Positions 43,781 to 51,457 of a stretch of DNA of 64,000 bases are shown here, in pieces. Below the pieces are notes generated by a model, which was not told the origin of the DNA, did no database searches, and saw only the letters and a list, made by a program, of their open reading frames with translations. How positions within the stretch are numbered: position 1 is the first letter of the stretch; each line of letters begins with the position of its first letter. The stretch lies in contig CAKPYQ010000006.1 in NCBI GenBank assembly GCA_934203105.1, positions 1 to 64,000 on the forward strand, read 5' to 3'. This DNA comes from an uncultured Alphaproteobacteria bacterium. GTDB lineage: Bacteria; Pseudomonadota; Alphaproteobacteria; CAAHEQ01; UBA3637. Position numbers and translations under genes: made by a program.

Positions 43781-44947
43781 ATGAAAAGAACGACTTTATT
43801 ATTATTTTTTATCAGCCCGTTTTGTTTGGCGTCTGCGTATGCGCAAAGCCCTGATTTGCCTTTGTTTGACGATGTCGAAAGCCAAAACGAAGAAACGGAA
43901 TGTGTGGCTTGTCGCAAATATAAAAAAGTGCCGAATGTCGGTATCGGGGCTGAGCCGGTCGATTCGATTCAATTTGCACCGTCTCCTTTTCCGCCGGTGA
44001 AGGTGACAATGACTTCTGATGAGCCGTTGCCTGAAAAGCCGTTCGAAGGAGTTAATAAATCTTATGAGCATCGTTATACAGAGCCGGCAACATACGAAAC
44101 GCGGACATCGGCTCCGGTTGATTTTTCGGATATCAAAAACACAGAAAAAAACGCAGAGGAAGTAAAGGTTGCTCCGAAAGCGGTTGCCAGCGTGCCAAAA
44201 GAAACGCCCAAAAAGGAAGAGGTGTCCGTTCAAACAGAGCAAAAAAATCAAAAGCCTAAAAAGCCAAGCGTTCAAAAAAAACCTGCTTTTCAACAGATGG
44301 CTTCGCCTAATAACACGAAGTTAAAGCCGTCAATGAGTGCAAAAAATTTAAACATTGCGGATTTGCAATTGACGATGACGCCGGATGATATTATTGAAAC
44401 GGCAGCCGACAACGGCTTTGAAATTGCAAATGTGGCTTACGGCATTCCGTCGTTTATGGTGACGGATTTTGAACGTGGGTGTCGCGCTTCGGGGCTGTAC
44501 CAAACACGATTGATTCACGAATGCGTTCGCGAAAAAGCGCGTGAAGAAGATGTTTATTATATTTCTTCTTTGACTTTGAAAAAGCCCGAAACAAAAGAAC
44601 AAATTGTTGTTTTATTCTCGTCTACCTTGACAGATAACCAAGCCTTTAAAATTGACTATACGGGCTTTGGGGATAACTCGTTGGGCACGTCATATAAAGA
44701 CGTTTTGAAAAAAGCAAATCGCCGTGATATTTTTTGGCAATACATTTATGATAAGTACGGCCAACCGATCAGCAAAGATGTTGTCTTTTGGGGTGACGCA
44801 AACGGTGTCTTTATGCGGGCATTTATGGACGGAAACGCTTTGGATGCACGGATCATTTTGGAAGACGCCACCAAAAAAGGTGCTGATTATCGCCAAGCCG
44901 AAGCTTGGAATAAAGATCAGGAAGTCCAAAACCCATTCAGTTTTTAA
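43781..44947 (+). CDS. Uncharacterised secreted protein
   Basis: 388 residues. A signal peptide (about 1-22, ending AYA-Q) leads to a Cys pair VACRKYK, a ~120-residue low-complexity Pro/Lys/Glu/Val linker, and a C-terminal globular domain of ~190 residues with two more Cys (ERGCRAS, HECVRE). The ATG at 43781 is preferred because GATGGA precedes it, whereas the in-frame ATG at 43766 has no ribosome site. I recognise no family. It is a single-gene unit, convergent with the leucine-rich-repeat gene 10 nt away. Confidence 0.8.
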   Translation: MKRTTLLLFFISPFCLASAYAQSPDLPLFDDVESQNEETECVACRKYKKVPNVGIGAEPVDSIQFAPSPFPPVKVTMTSDEPLPEKPFEGVNKSYEHRYTEPATYETRTSAPVDFSDIKNTEKNAEEVKVAPKAVASVPKETPKKEEVSVQTEQKNQKPKKPSVQKKPAFQQMASPNNTKLKPSMSAKNLNIADLQLTMTPDDIIETAADNGFEIANVAYGIPSFMVTDFERGCRASGLYQTRLIHECVREKAREEDVYYISSLTLKKPETKEQIVVLFSSTLTDNQAFKIDYTGFGDNSLGTSYKDVLKKANRRDIFWQYIYDKYGQPISKDVVFWGDANGVFMRAFMDGNALDARIILEDATKKGADYRQAEAWNKDQEVQNPFSF

Positions 44948-44957
44948 TGCACTTTGC

Positions 44958-46799
44958 TTAACGCGTTTTTTGGAACACGCCGCTTAAAATAATCGGTTCA
45001 GCGTTGTTGTGTGCAATATGCGAGATCGTTTCTTGGCGATTCGGGTGGCAACTTAAAAATCCATCGCTTTTGTGCACGCTTATGGTAGGGCCGACATCGT
45101 AATAAGATAAATCCAATTTCGGTGCATACATTTTTTGTAAATCGGTGTTTTCGCGCAAGAAAAAGTTTGAGACCCTATGCAAGTTGGGTACATCAAGTCG
45201 CTTTAATTTTTTGTTGTCGAACAAAAAGCTGCTGCCGACATTTTCCAACGCCGGTAAAGATAATTCTTCCAATCCTTTGTTTGAAAATAAAAAGCCATTT
45301 TTGACGGATTTTAACTTGGGCGCTTCAAGCTTTTTCAAAATGGTATTTTGTGATAAAAAGCTGCTGCCTGCCAAATAAAGCGACGGCAAAGTCAGTTCTT
45401 CTATCATTTGATTGCCGTATAAAAAGAAATTGCCGACGGTGGTTAGTTGAGGCAGATTTACGGATTTTAACCGGCTGTTTGTTGATAAAAATCCGTCTTC
45501 TACTTTTTGTAAATGGGGTAAATTTAATTCTTCCAACCCTTTATTATTGTTCAAGAAAAAAGTGCCGGTAGACCTTAAATTCGGCACGTTTAATTCGCAA
45601 AGTGCCGTATTGTTGACCAAAAAATCGGAATCAGCAATCACCATTTGCGGGGCATTCAAAACAAGCAAGTTTTGATTATTTTGCATAAACGCGTTTCCGA
45701 TTTTTTCTGTCTTGGGTAATGTTAAAGTTTCCAAATCTTCATTTTCCATTAAAAAATAGGGGCCGATTTCTTTTAAATTCGGGGCATCCAAATGTTTTAA
45801 TTTTTGGTTGTGCATCAAAAAGAAGATGCCGATTTTTTCTGTTTTTGGCAAATGTAAACTTAAAATTTCACCGTCTTTAACTGTTGCCAGTAAAGTTTTA
45901 TCGGCAAAGATTTGATGTGTACCGTCTTTTTGTTTTGTGATTTGAATTTTTTTATTTTCTGTTTCGCGCGTGAAAACGTCGGCAAAAGCGTCACACGCTC
46001 CTAAAACAGTGCTTAACTGACGGGTTTTCGTGTTGAAAATAAAGTTTTCCAACATTATTTCTTTGTCTTTGTCAATTTCGTGAATTTCGCCGTCATTAAC
46101 ATAAAAATTGGCGCCAAAATAGCAGTTGTTTGTTTCAAAGTTATAACGGACAATTTGCCCGTCTACAATGATAAAACCCGCCGGCAAGATGACTTGTCGA
46201 GACGAAAAATCGACATTAAATGTTTTCTTTATTGATTCGGCCAACCCCGGAATAATGTTGTCCGGATTGCTTTCAAACGTGTTGTCCGGACAAGATACCG
46301 TATGATTATATCTGTTTTTAATCGAAATAAATCCGCCTTTTTTCAAAACTTGAATGGAAATAACGCTTGTGCCATATTTGTCTTGGCGTTTTGGTTTGGG
46401 AAAGTCTTGACGTTTGATTTGATCAACGTCTTTGCGCACCGCATTGATGATGTAATAGTTTTTATAGCGATTTTCATCCATAAAAGTACACAACATTTCA
46501 TCGCCTTTGAAGTACTTTTTAATCGCATTTTGCTTTTCTAAAGTGTCGGCTAAATAAGCGTCATAGCCGGCATCGGATAATAATTCAAAAGGGTTTTTAG
46601 TAACACCGCATTCGTTGATTTTGATGTTTTTTAACGAAATTAAATAATTCATAATCGGTTCGGCTTCACGGCCTGCAAAGCGCACAATTCGGACGATATT
46701 CGGGACGTCAAAAATACCGCTGTCATAAGCGCGAATGGTCTTTGCAAAGCGTTCTCCGTTTTGCTTTTTGATTAAATCGAATGCTGTTTTTGATGACAT
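44958..46799 (-). CDS. Protein with eleven 22-residue leucine-rich repeats
   Basis: 613 residues without signal peptide or membrane segment. The N-terminal ~315 residues form an unrecognised domain (blocks SIKNRYNHTVSCPDNTF and VILPAGFIIVDGQIVRYNF). Then come eleven consecutive units of exactly 22 residues plus a partial, with consensus L-x-x-L-x-(L/A)-P-x-L-x-x-(V/I)-G-x-x-F-L-x-x-N, e.g. LEELNLPHLQKVEDGFLSTN. The C-terminal ~50 residues follow an irregular last repeat. Such regular repeats are usual in protein-binding surfaces. It has AAAAGGAG and a near-perfect promoter. Effector, immunity or scaffold roles are all possible; none is shown. Confidence 0.85.
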   Translation of the reverse strand: MSSKTAFDLIKKQNGERFAKTIRAYDSGIFDVPNIVRIVRFAGREAEPIMNYLISLKNIKINECGVTKNPFELLSDAGYDAYLADTLEKQNAIKKYFKGDEMLCTFMDENRYKNYYIINAVRKDVDQIKRQDFPKPKRQDKYGTSVISIQVLKKGGFISIKNRYNHTVSCPDNTFESNPDNIIPGLAESIKKTFNVDFSSRQVILPAGFIIVDGQIVRYNFETNNCYFGANFYVNDGEIHEIDKDKEIMLENFIFNTKTRQLSTVLGACDAFADVFTRETENKKIQITKQKDGTHQIFADKTLLATVKDGEILSLHLPKTEKIGIFFLMHNQKLKHLDAPNLKEIGPYFLMENEDLETLTLPKTEKIGNAFMQNNQNLLVLNAPQMVIADSDFLVNNTALCELNVPNLRSTGTFFLNNNKGLEELNLPHLQKVEDGFLSTNSRLKSVNLPQLTTVGNFFLYGNQMIEELTLPSLYLAGSSFLSQNTILKKLEAPKLKSVKNGFLFSNKGLEELSLPALENVGSSFLFDNKKLKRLDVPNLHRVSNFFLRENTDLQKMYAPKLDLSYYDVGPTISVHKSDGFLSCHPNRQETISHIAHNNAEPIILSGVFQKTR

Positions 46800-46822
46800 A
46801 AAAATCTCCTTTTGAAAAAAGT

Positions 46823-46851
46823 ATTATATATGATATTGACAAAAAAGTCAA
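46823..46851 (-). promoter_or_regulatory. Strong promoter with an operator-like palindrome for the leucine-rich-repeat gene
   Basis: Minus strand TTGACT (46846-46851), 17 nt, TATAAT (46823-46828), 24 nt before the ATG. A perfect inverted repeat TTGAC-N6-GTCAA (46836-46851) covers the -35 box and could be a repressor site. Confidence 0.75.
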
Positions 46852-46902
46852 CAAAATATTTTAAAGATAGGAAAGAAGCTTTAAATACGGACAAAGAAAT
46901 AT

Positions 46903-46932
46903 AAAAAAGCGGGTCAATTAACCCGCTTTTTT
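46903..46932. terminator. Strong Rho-independent terminator after glyS
   Basis: A perfect 12-bp stem AAAAAAGCGGGT / ACCCGCTTTTTT with a 6-nt loop, 20 nt past the glycyl-tRNA synthetase stop on the minus strand. Symmetric, so able to act in both directions. Confidence 0.92.
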
Positions 46933-46952
46933 TTGTAAAGAACTTTAATTCA

Positions 46953-48317
46953 TTAAATGAATTGTTTTTTGAAGTAATCGGCCAATTCGCTGACAGCAAT
47001 ACGTTCTTGTTTCATCGTGTCGCGATCGCGAATAGTGACTGTTGCCGGCGTTTGTTCAATGCTGTCAAAGTCAACAGTGACGCAATAAGGCGTACCGATT
47101 TCATCGTGACGACGATAGGCTTTACCAACATTACCGCTGTCTTCCAACATCACGCGACCGATACCGGTTTTCAATAAATCATTTTTGATTTGGTGAGCCA
47201 AAGCAACGATTTGTTCATTGTTGCGTTTTAACGGAATAACGGCAACTTTAACCGGCGCCAGATGGTTTTTCAACTTTAACACAGTGCGTGTTTCGCCATT
47301 TGGCAAAGTTTCTTCCGTATAAGCTTCTGTCAACACAGCCAATAAACCGCGATCAACACCGGCCGACGGTTCAATAACAAACGGAACAAACCATTTTTTG
47401 CTTTCATCGTCAAACAAAGCCAATTTAGCTGTTGAATCTTTGTTTTCGTGGACGTGCGCGGTTAAGTTCAATTCGCTTTGTTGTTTGGTGTGGTTGCCCA
47501 AGTCATAGTCTGTACGGTTCGCAATTCCTTCCAATTCTTCCACGCCGTGCGGGAACAAATATTCCAAGTCATAAGTTGCTTTGGAATAATGCGCCAAATC
47601 TTCTTTTGCAATGGTGTGAACGTGGACGTTTTCGCGCTTTAAACCTTGCGCTACCCACCAATTGATACGTTGTTCTTTCCAATATTCGTGCCATTGTTCA
47701 TCTTCGCCCGGTTTGACAAAAAATTCCAATTCCATTTGTTCGAATTCGCGTACACGGAAAATAAAGTTACGTGGCGTGATTTCGTTGCGGAAAGATTTAC
47801 CGATTTGAGCAATACCAAACGGAACTTTGCGCGACGTTGAATCGACAACGTTTTTGAATTGTGTAAAGATTGCCTGAGCCGTTTCCGGACGCAAGTAAGC
47901 GATGTTTTCGCCGTTGTCGACGGGGCCGACAGTTGTTTTGAACATCAAGTTAAACGGGCGCGGTTCGGTTAAATCCGTGCTGCCGCAGTTGGGGCATTTG
48001 CCGTCTTTGATGTGATCGGCACGCATACGCGTTTTGCATTTGCGGCAATCGCATAACGGGTCAGAAAAAGTCGCTTCGTGGCCACTGTGTTGCAACACTT
48101 GGCGTAAAGTTAAAATGGACGCGTCCAAACCTTCGACATCATCGCGTTCGTAAACCATTGCACGCCACCAAGCGTTTTTTAAATTGTTTTTTAATTCAAC
48201 ACCCAAAGGACCGTAATCATACACGCCTTGCAAACCGCCGTAAATATCGGCGCTTTGAAAAATAAATCCACGACGTTTACATAATGATACAAGCTGATCC
48301 ATACTGGTTGCCGGCAT
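46953..48317 (-). CDS. glyS: Glycyl-tRNA synthetase, single-chain (alpha2) type
   Basis: 454 residues, class II synthetase. The N-terminus RRGFIFQSADIYGGLQGVYD and YGPLGVELKNN, a zinc-type CDCRKCKTR and CPNCGS, FNLMFKTTVGP, LRPETAQAIFTQFKN and FRNEITPRNFIFRVREFEQM define the homodimeric GlyRS. The C-terminal anticodon domain (about 350-450) has VAVIPLKRN. Most proteobacteria instead carry the alpha2-beta2 GlyQ/GlyS pair, so this form is unusual here. It is a single-gene unit with a consensus promoter and its own terminator. Confidence 0.95.
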   Translation of the reverse strand: MPATSMDQLVSLCKRRGFIFQSADIYGGLQGVYDYGPLGVELKNNLKNAWWRAMVYERDDVEGLDASILTLRQVLQHSGHEATFSDPLCDCRKCKTRMRADHIKDGKCPNCGSTDLTEPRPFNLMFKTTVGPVDNGENIAYLRPETAQAIFTQFKNVVDSTSRKVPFGIAQIGKSFRNEITPRNFIFRVREFEQMELEFFVKPGEDEQWHEYWKEQRINWWVAQGLKRENVHVHTIAKEDLAHYSKATYDLEYLFPHGVEELEGIANRTDYDLGNHTKQQSELNLTAHVHENKDSTAKLALFDDESKKWFVPFVIEPSAGVDRGLLAVLTEAYTEETLPNGETRTVLKLKNHLAPVKVAVIPLKRNNEQIVALAHQIKNDLLKTGIGRVMLEDSGNVGKAYRRHDEIGTPYCVTVDFDSIEQTPATVTIRDRDTMKQERIAVSELADYFKKQFI

Positions 48318-48356
48318 TTTAAAATCTCCATTTAGTTATTAAAAAAAACGTATTCC

Positions 48357-48385
48357 ATTATAAAGCATTTAAAAGGGGCTGTCAA
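48357..48385 (-). promoter_or_regulatory. Full-consensus promoter for glyS
   Basis: Minus strand TTGACA (48380-48385), 17 nt, TATAAT (48357-48362), both boxes perfect, about 40 nt before the ATG. GGAG precedes the start. Confidence 0.88.
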
Positions 48386-48427
48386 GCATAAACACTCATA
48401 AAAAAGTGAAAAAAAATAAAATAATGC

Positions 48428-48456
48428 TGGACAGTTTTTAAAGTGTTTGCTAATAT
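48428..48456 (+). promoter_or_regulatory. Probable promoter for the Sel1-repeat gene at 48489
   Basis: TGGACA (48428-48433), 17 nt, TAATAT (48451-48456), 32 nt before the ATG; divergent from the glyS promoter. Confidence 0.55.
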
Positions 48457-48488
48457 CTGTTAATAAAGAAGTGTAAAAGGGGCTTTTT

Positions 48489-49532
48489 ATGAAAAAAATA
48501 TTGATTGCGGCTTTGTTATTTTCTGGGGTCAGTTGCGTTGCTTTGGCTGATTATACGAAAGGTTTGGCGGCTTTTCAGCGCGCGGATTATGCTTTGGCGG
48601 TGCAAGAGTTAAGCGACGCATCGGATATGAATGATGCAAAGGCACAGTATCTGTTGGGGTTTATGTACTATCACGGCTATGGTGTGCCGCAAAATTATAA
48701 GAAAGCTTTTTCTTTGTTCGAGCGTTCTATGGAATTGGGCAATATCGACTCCCAAACATTTTTGGCATATATGTATGATGAAGGAAAAGGTGTTGCCACC
48801 AATAAACGTAAGGCTTTTGAGCTTTATCAATCTTCTGCCGAACAAGGGGACGTGACCGCAACGATGAACTTGGGCGTGCTGTTTTATCGTGGTGACGGCG
48901 TACCGCAAAACTATGATAAAGCGTTTGAGTTGATGAGTTCGATTGAAAATGCGCAACACCCGATTGTTCAATTTTATTTGGGTAATTTGTACTTTTACGG
49001 TTTCGGAACTGCTAAAAATATGGAAAAGGCTGTGCCTTATTATATCGAAGCGGCGCGGTTGGGTTCAATCGAAGCGCATTATGTTTTGGGGCATTTATAC
49101 CAAAACGGTTTAGGCGTAGATCAAGATTTGCCAAAAGCAGCAGCTTATTATGAATACGCCGCGGTGAATGGGTATCCTTTGGCGCAGTTTAATTTGGCGA
49201 CGATGTATGCGGACGGGCAAATCGGCTCTGTGGATCAGGTCAAAGCTTATGCGTGGTTATCGCTGGCCGTTAAAAATGATGTAGAGCCGGCCAAAAAGGC
49301 GCTTTCGATTTTGTCCGAAAAAATGAGTTTGTCGGAAATTTCACGGGCAAAAGCGGAAATTGTCGATCTTGAACGGCGTTTAAACCGTCCGGATGTTGCA
49401 TCGCCTGTACCTCCGCGTCCGGGACAAAGCGTTAATGGAATGCCCGAAAATGTAAATGGAACCGAACTTGATGCAAACGCAGATGCAACGCGTATTAAAC
49501 GTCGCTCGGCCAGAATGATGCGGAGAAGATAA
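48489..49532 (+). CDS. Secreted Sel1-repeat protein
   Basis: 347 residues. A signal peptide (about 1-20, ALA-D) is followed by six to seven Sel1-type repeats of 36 residues (e.g. AQYLLGFMYYHGYGVPQNYK, TMNLGVLFYRGDGVPQNYD), and a Pro- and Arg-rich C-terminal tail ending MMRRR. Sel1 repeats are protein-binding solenoids common in envelope and host-interaction proteins. A small membrane protein starts one base after the stop. Confidence 0.9.
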   Translation: MKKILIAALLFSGVSCVALADYTKGLAAFQRADYALAVQELSDASDMNDAKAQYLLGFMYYHGYGVPQNYKKAFSLFERSMELGNIDSQTFLAYMYDEGKGVATNKRKAFELYQSSAEQGDVTATMNLGVLFYRGDGVPQNYDKAFELMSSIENAQHPIVQFYLGNLYFYGFGTAKNMEKAVPYYIEAARLGSIEAHYVLGHLYQNGLGVDQDLPKAAAYYEYAAVNGYPLAQFNLATMYADGQIGSVDQVKAYAWLSLAVKNDVEPAKKALSILSEKMSLSEISRAKAEIVDLERRLNRPDVASPVPPRPGQSVNGMPENVNGTELDANADATRIKRRSARMMRRR

Positions 49533-49533
49533 G

Positions 49534-49842
49534 ATGTGGACGAAATTCAGAAATGCTTTTGCTTTTCATATATCGGATATAGCCGGTTTGTTGATCGGTT
49601 TAAGCTTTATTTATGTTTGTTCGAATACCGAATTGTTTTATGTTGTGTTAGCGCCACAGCTTTATTTGGTTTTGTTATTGCTTGCGTTTTTGGTTCATTC
49701 GTGGGCGTGGTTATTGATGTACCATGGTGAAAGCGCTTATATGAAACAAATGTTTGGCAAATCGTTTAAGGATTTTTTGCGCTTAACATTGGCGACGATT
49801 TCAACGATCGGAGTTTACTTTTTAACGCAATCCGTTTTTTAA
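49534..49842 (+). CDS. Small membrane protein of unknown function
   Basis: 102 residues with three hydrophobic segments (about 14-32, 34-62, 82-100). No family recognised. GGAG in the end of the Sel1 gene precedes the ATG, so the two are probably coupled. Its stop overlaps the stop of the opposing gene by 4 nt. Confidence 0.72.
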   Translation: MWTKFRNAFAFHISDIAGLLIGLSFIYVCSNTELFYVVLAPQLYLVLLLLAFLVHSWAWLLMYHGESAYMKQMFGKSFKDFLRLTLATISTIGVYFLTQSVF

Positions 49843-50975
49843 CGGCATTGATCGTTTGTGCAAGGTGTGGCCGTGATGATTTCGATCATTGCGGCTTTTT
49901 CATTCAATGAGATACCGGAACGCTTTTTTTCCCAATCGTCCATTGGGGTAATATCGCCGACAACTTCATACCAACCGGTTTTTAATTGGGACGTTTGTTC
50001 GGTTTTATACGCTTTCATCAAGTACGGTTGATCGATAAAAATGGCTTTATTGTTGGAAACATCGGCAATATGAATGATTTGTTTTTGATGTTCGACCGTT
50101 GGCGCTGATGGTGTTTGCAGTGGCTCTTCTTGGATTAAGTTTAAAGCTTGACCTTGCGTTTTTGGGGCCTGTTCCTGTTGTGGTGCCAATATTTGTTGCG
50201 ACTTTTCGGGCTTTGTGTCGGGCGCCATCACATAATTAAAAGATTGATTTTGGTCTTGTAACCAAAAAACGCTATTCGGATCTTTGTTTAAATATTCTTG
50301 GAAAAACACGCCGTCTTTGTCCAAAGACGGGCTGTCCGTTGCAGCAAAAACAATGGTTTGTACCTTTGGACATAAAGTTAAAGCATAGCTTTTGACAACC
50401 GTAAAGATGTTTTGTATGGTGTCGTTTTCTTTGAACAGGTCTTTGTTTTGGGTTTGAACCACGACTTCAAAAGGCGAGCAAACTTCAAATGATGTATAAG
50501 CTCCGTTCATCGGGTAGGCGCGCATTTTTCCGATATAACGGACAGCCAATTCATCATCTTTGTCGATAAAATAGTACAGGTTTTGTGTGCCGTTTGGATC
50601 GGCGCTGCGTTTAATGGCATAGCTGTTTAACGGGGTGGCTCCAATGTAAAATCCGTTTAAAAAGTAACCGTTTAAAGTTATGGTGTCATTGCCGTTTGTG
50701 ACATTGACGGACGCAAAGCCTTTTTCAAGGCATTGTACGTCGTCCAATTCGGATCGTTGCGTGATTTCGATTTGGGCCATTTGATCAATAGGGGATTGCG
50801 ATAAGTAATGCAACAGACACTTTTTGTCGGGTGTATAAATCAGATATTCGTTAAAGCTTTGCCCATTTTCATAAAAGACATCTTCGTTTGTCGGTAAAGA
50901 AAAAACATCTGCCGCTTTTGCCGGCGTATAAAGCGCCCCCAAAGCCGCGATCATTAAGGCAATAGATGTTTTCAT
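49839..50975 (-). CDS. Uncharacterised secreted protein
   Basis: 378 residues. A signal peptide (about 1-21, AKA-A) leads to a ~230-residue domain with four Cys (KKCLLH, VQCLEK, EVCSPF, TLCPKV), a Gln/Pro-rich linker (about 245-290), and a short C-terminal module (YLMKAYKTEQ, TGWYEVVGDITPMDDWEKKR) ending CTNDQC. No family recognised. It starts 4 nt into the end of the SH3 gene, so the three minus-strand genes 49839-52689 form one unit. Confidence 0.78.
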   Translation of the reverse strand: MKTSIALMIAALGALYTPAKAADVFSLPTNEDVFYENGQSFNEYLIYTPDKKCLLHYLSQSPIDQMAQIEITQRSELDDVQCLEKGFASVNVTNGNDTITLNGYFLNGFYIGATPLNSYAIKRSADPNGTQNLYYFIDKDDELAVRYIGKMRAYPMNGAYTSFEVCSPFEVVVQTQNKDLFKENDTIQNIFTVVKSYALTLCPKVQTIVFAATDSPSLDKDGVFFQEYLNKDPNSVFWLQDQNQSFNYVMAPDTKPEKSQQILAPQQEQAPKTQGQALNLIQEEPLQTPSAPTVEHQKQIIHIADVSNNKAIFIDQPYLMKAYKTEQTSQLKTGWYEVVGDITPMDDWEKKRSGISLNEKAAMIEIITATPCTNDQCR

Positions 50976-51457
50976 TCTTTAATCTCCTCTTTTGGGTAAA
51001 TACCGAATAAAGACTTGCGCAAAATGTACCCCTTTGTATCGTTATAACGAACATAGCAAAGGATATCTTCTTGTTTGCATTTAATCAGGTGGACAATCAC
51101 TTGACCGTCAAAATATGCCAATACTTTGGACGTTGTTTGTTTGCCTTTATACATCGGAGTGCGGGCGTCTTTTTGCGTCAACGCCGTTCTGCGCGCGGAC
51201 AGCATACGTTTATGAATCCAACCTTGCGTTTGATCAAAGTCTTCGATTTTATACCAATGTTCAAAGCTGTCGATGATTTGAACGGGTAAATCTTTGCGCC
51301 GATATTCCCATTCAATCGGAAATCGTTCTCCGGGGCCTGCGCGCATATAAACCAAATCGCTGCGCAAAGAAGCAAAGCGCGGAAAGACTTGCTCTTGCTG
51401 GGCGTGCAGGGGCAGGGAGAAAAAGAAAGCGAAAATAAATATCAGCAAACAGCGCAT
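50972..51457 (-). CDS. Secreted protein with bacterial SH3-like domains
   Basis: 161 residues with a signal peptide (about 1-19, LHA-Q). SH3-type segment: LRSDLVYMRAGPGERFPIEW, then GWIHKRMLS; a second, weaker SH3-like half follows (ARTPMYKGKQTTSKVLAYF, GYILRKSLFG). This is the SH3_4/DUF1058-type periplasmic SH3 found in alphaproteobacteria, probably binding peptidoglycan. The ATG at 51457 shares a base with the upstream TGA; the stop overlaps the next start by 4 nt. Confidence 0.86.
   Translation of the reverse strand: MRCLLIFIFAFFFSLPLHAQQEQVFPRFASLRSDLVYMRAGPGERFPIEWEYRRKDLPVQIIDSFEHWYKIEDFDQTQGWIHKRMLSARRTALTQKDARTPMYKGKQTTSKVLAYFDGQVIVHLIKCKQEDILCYVRYNDTKGYILRKSLFGIYPKEEIKE

Noticed and set aside
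43802..44293. 163-residue antisense open frame with Arg/Phe-rich sequence
   Set aside because: It mirrors the low-complexity linker of the secreted orphan at 43781-44947.
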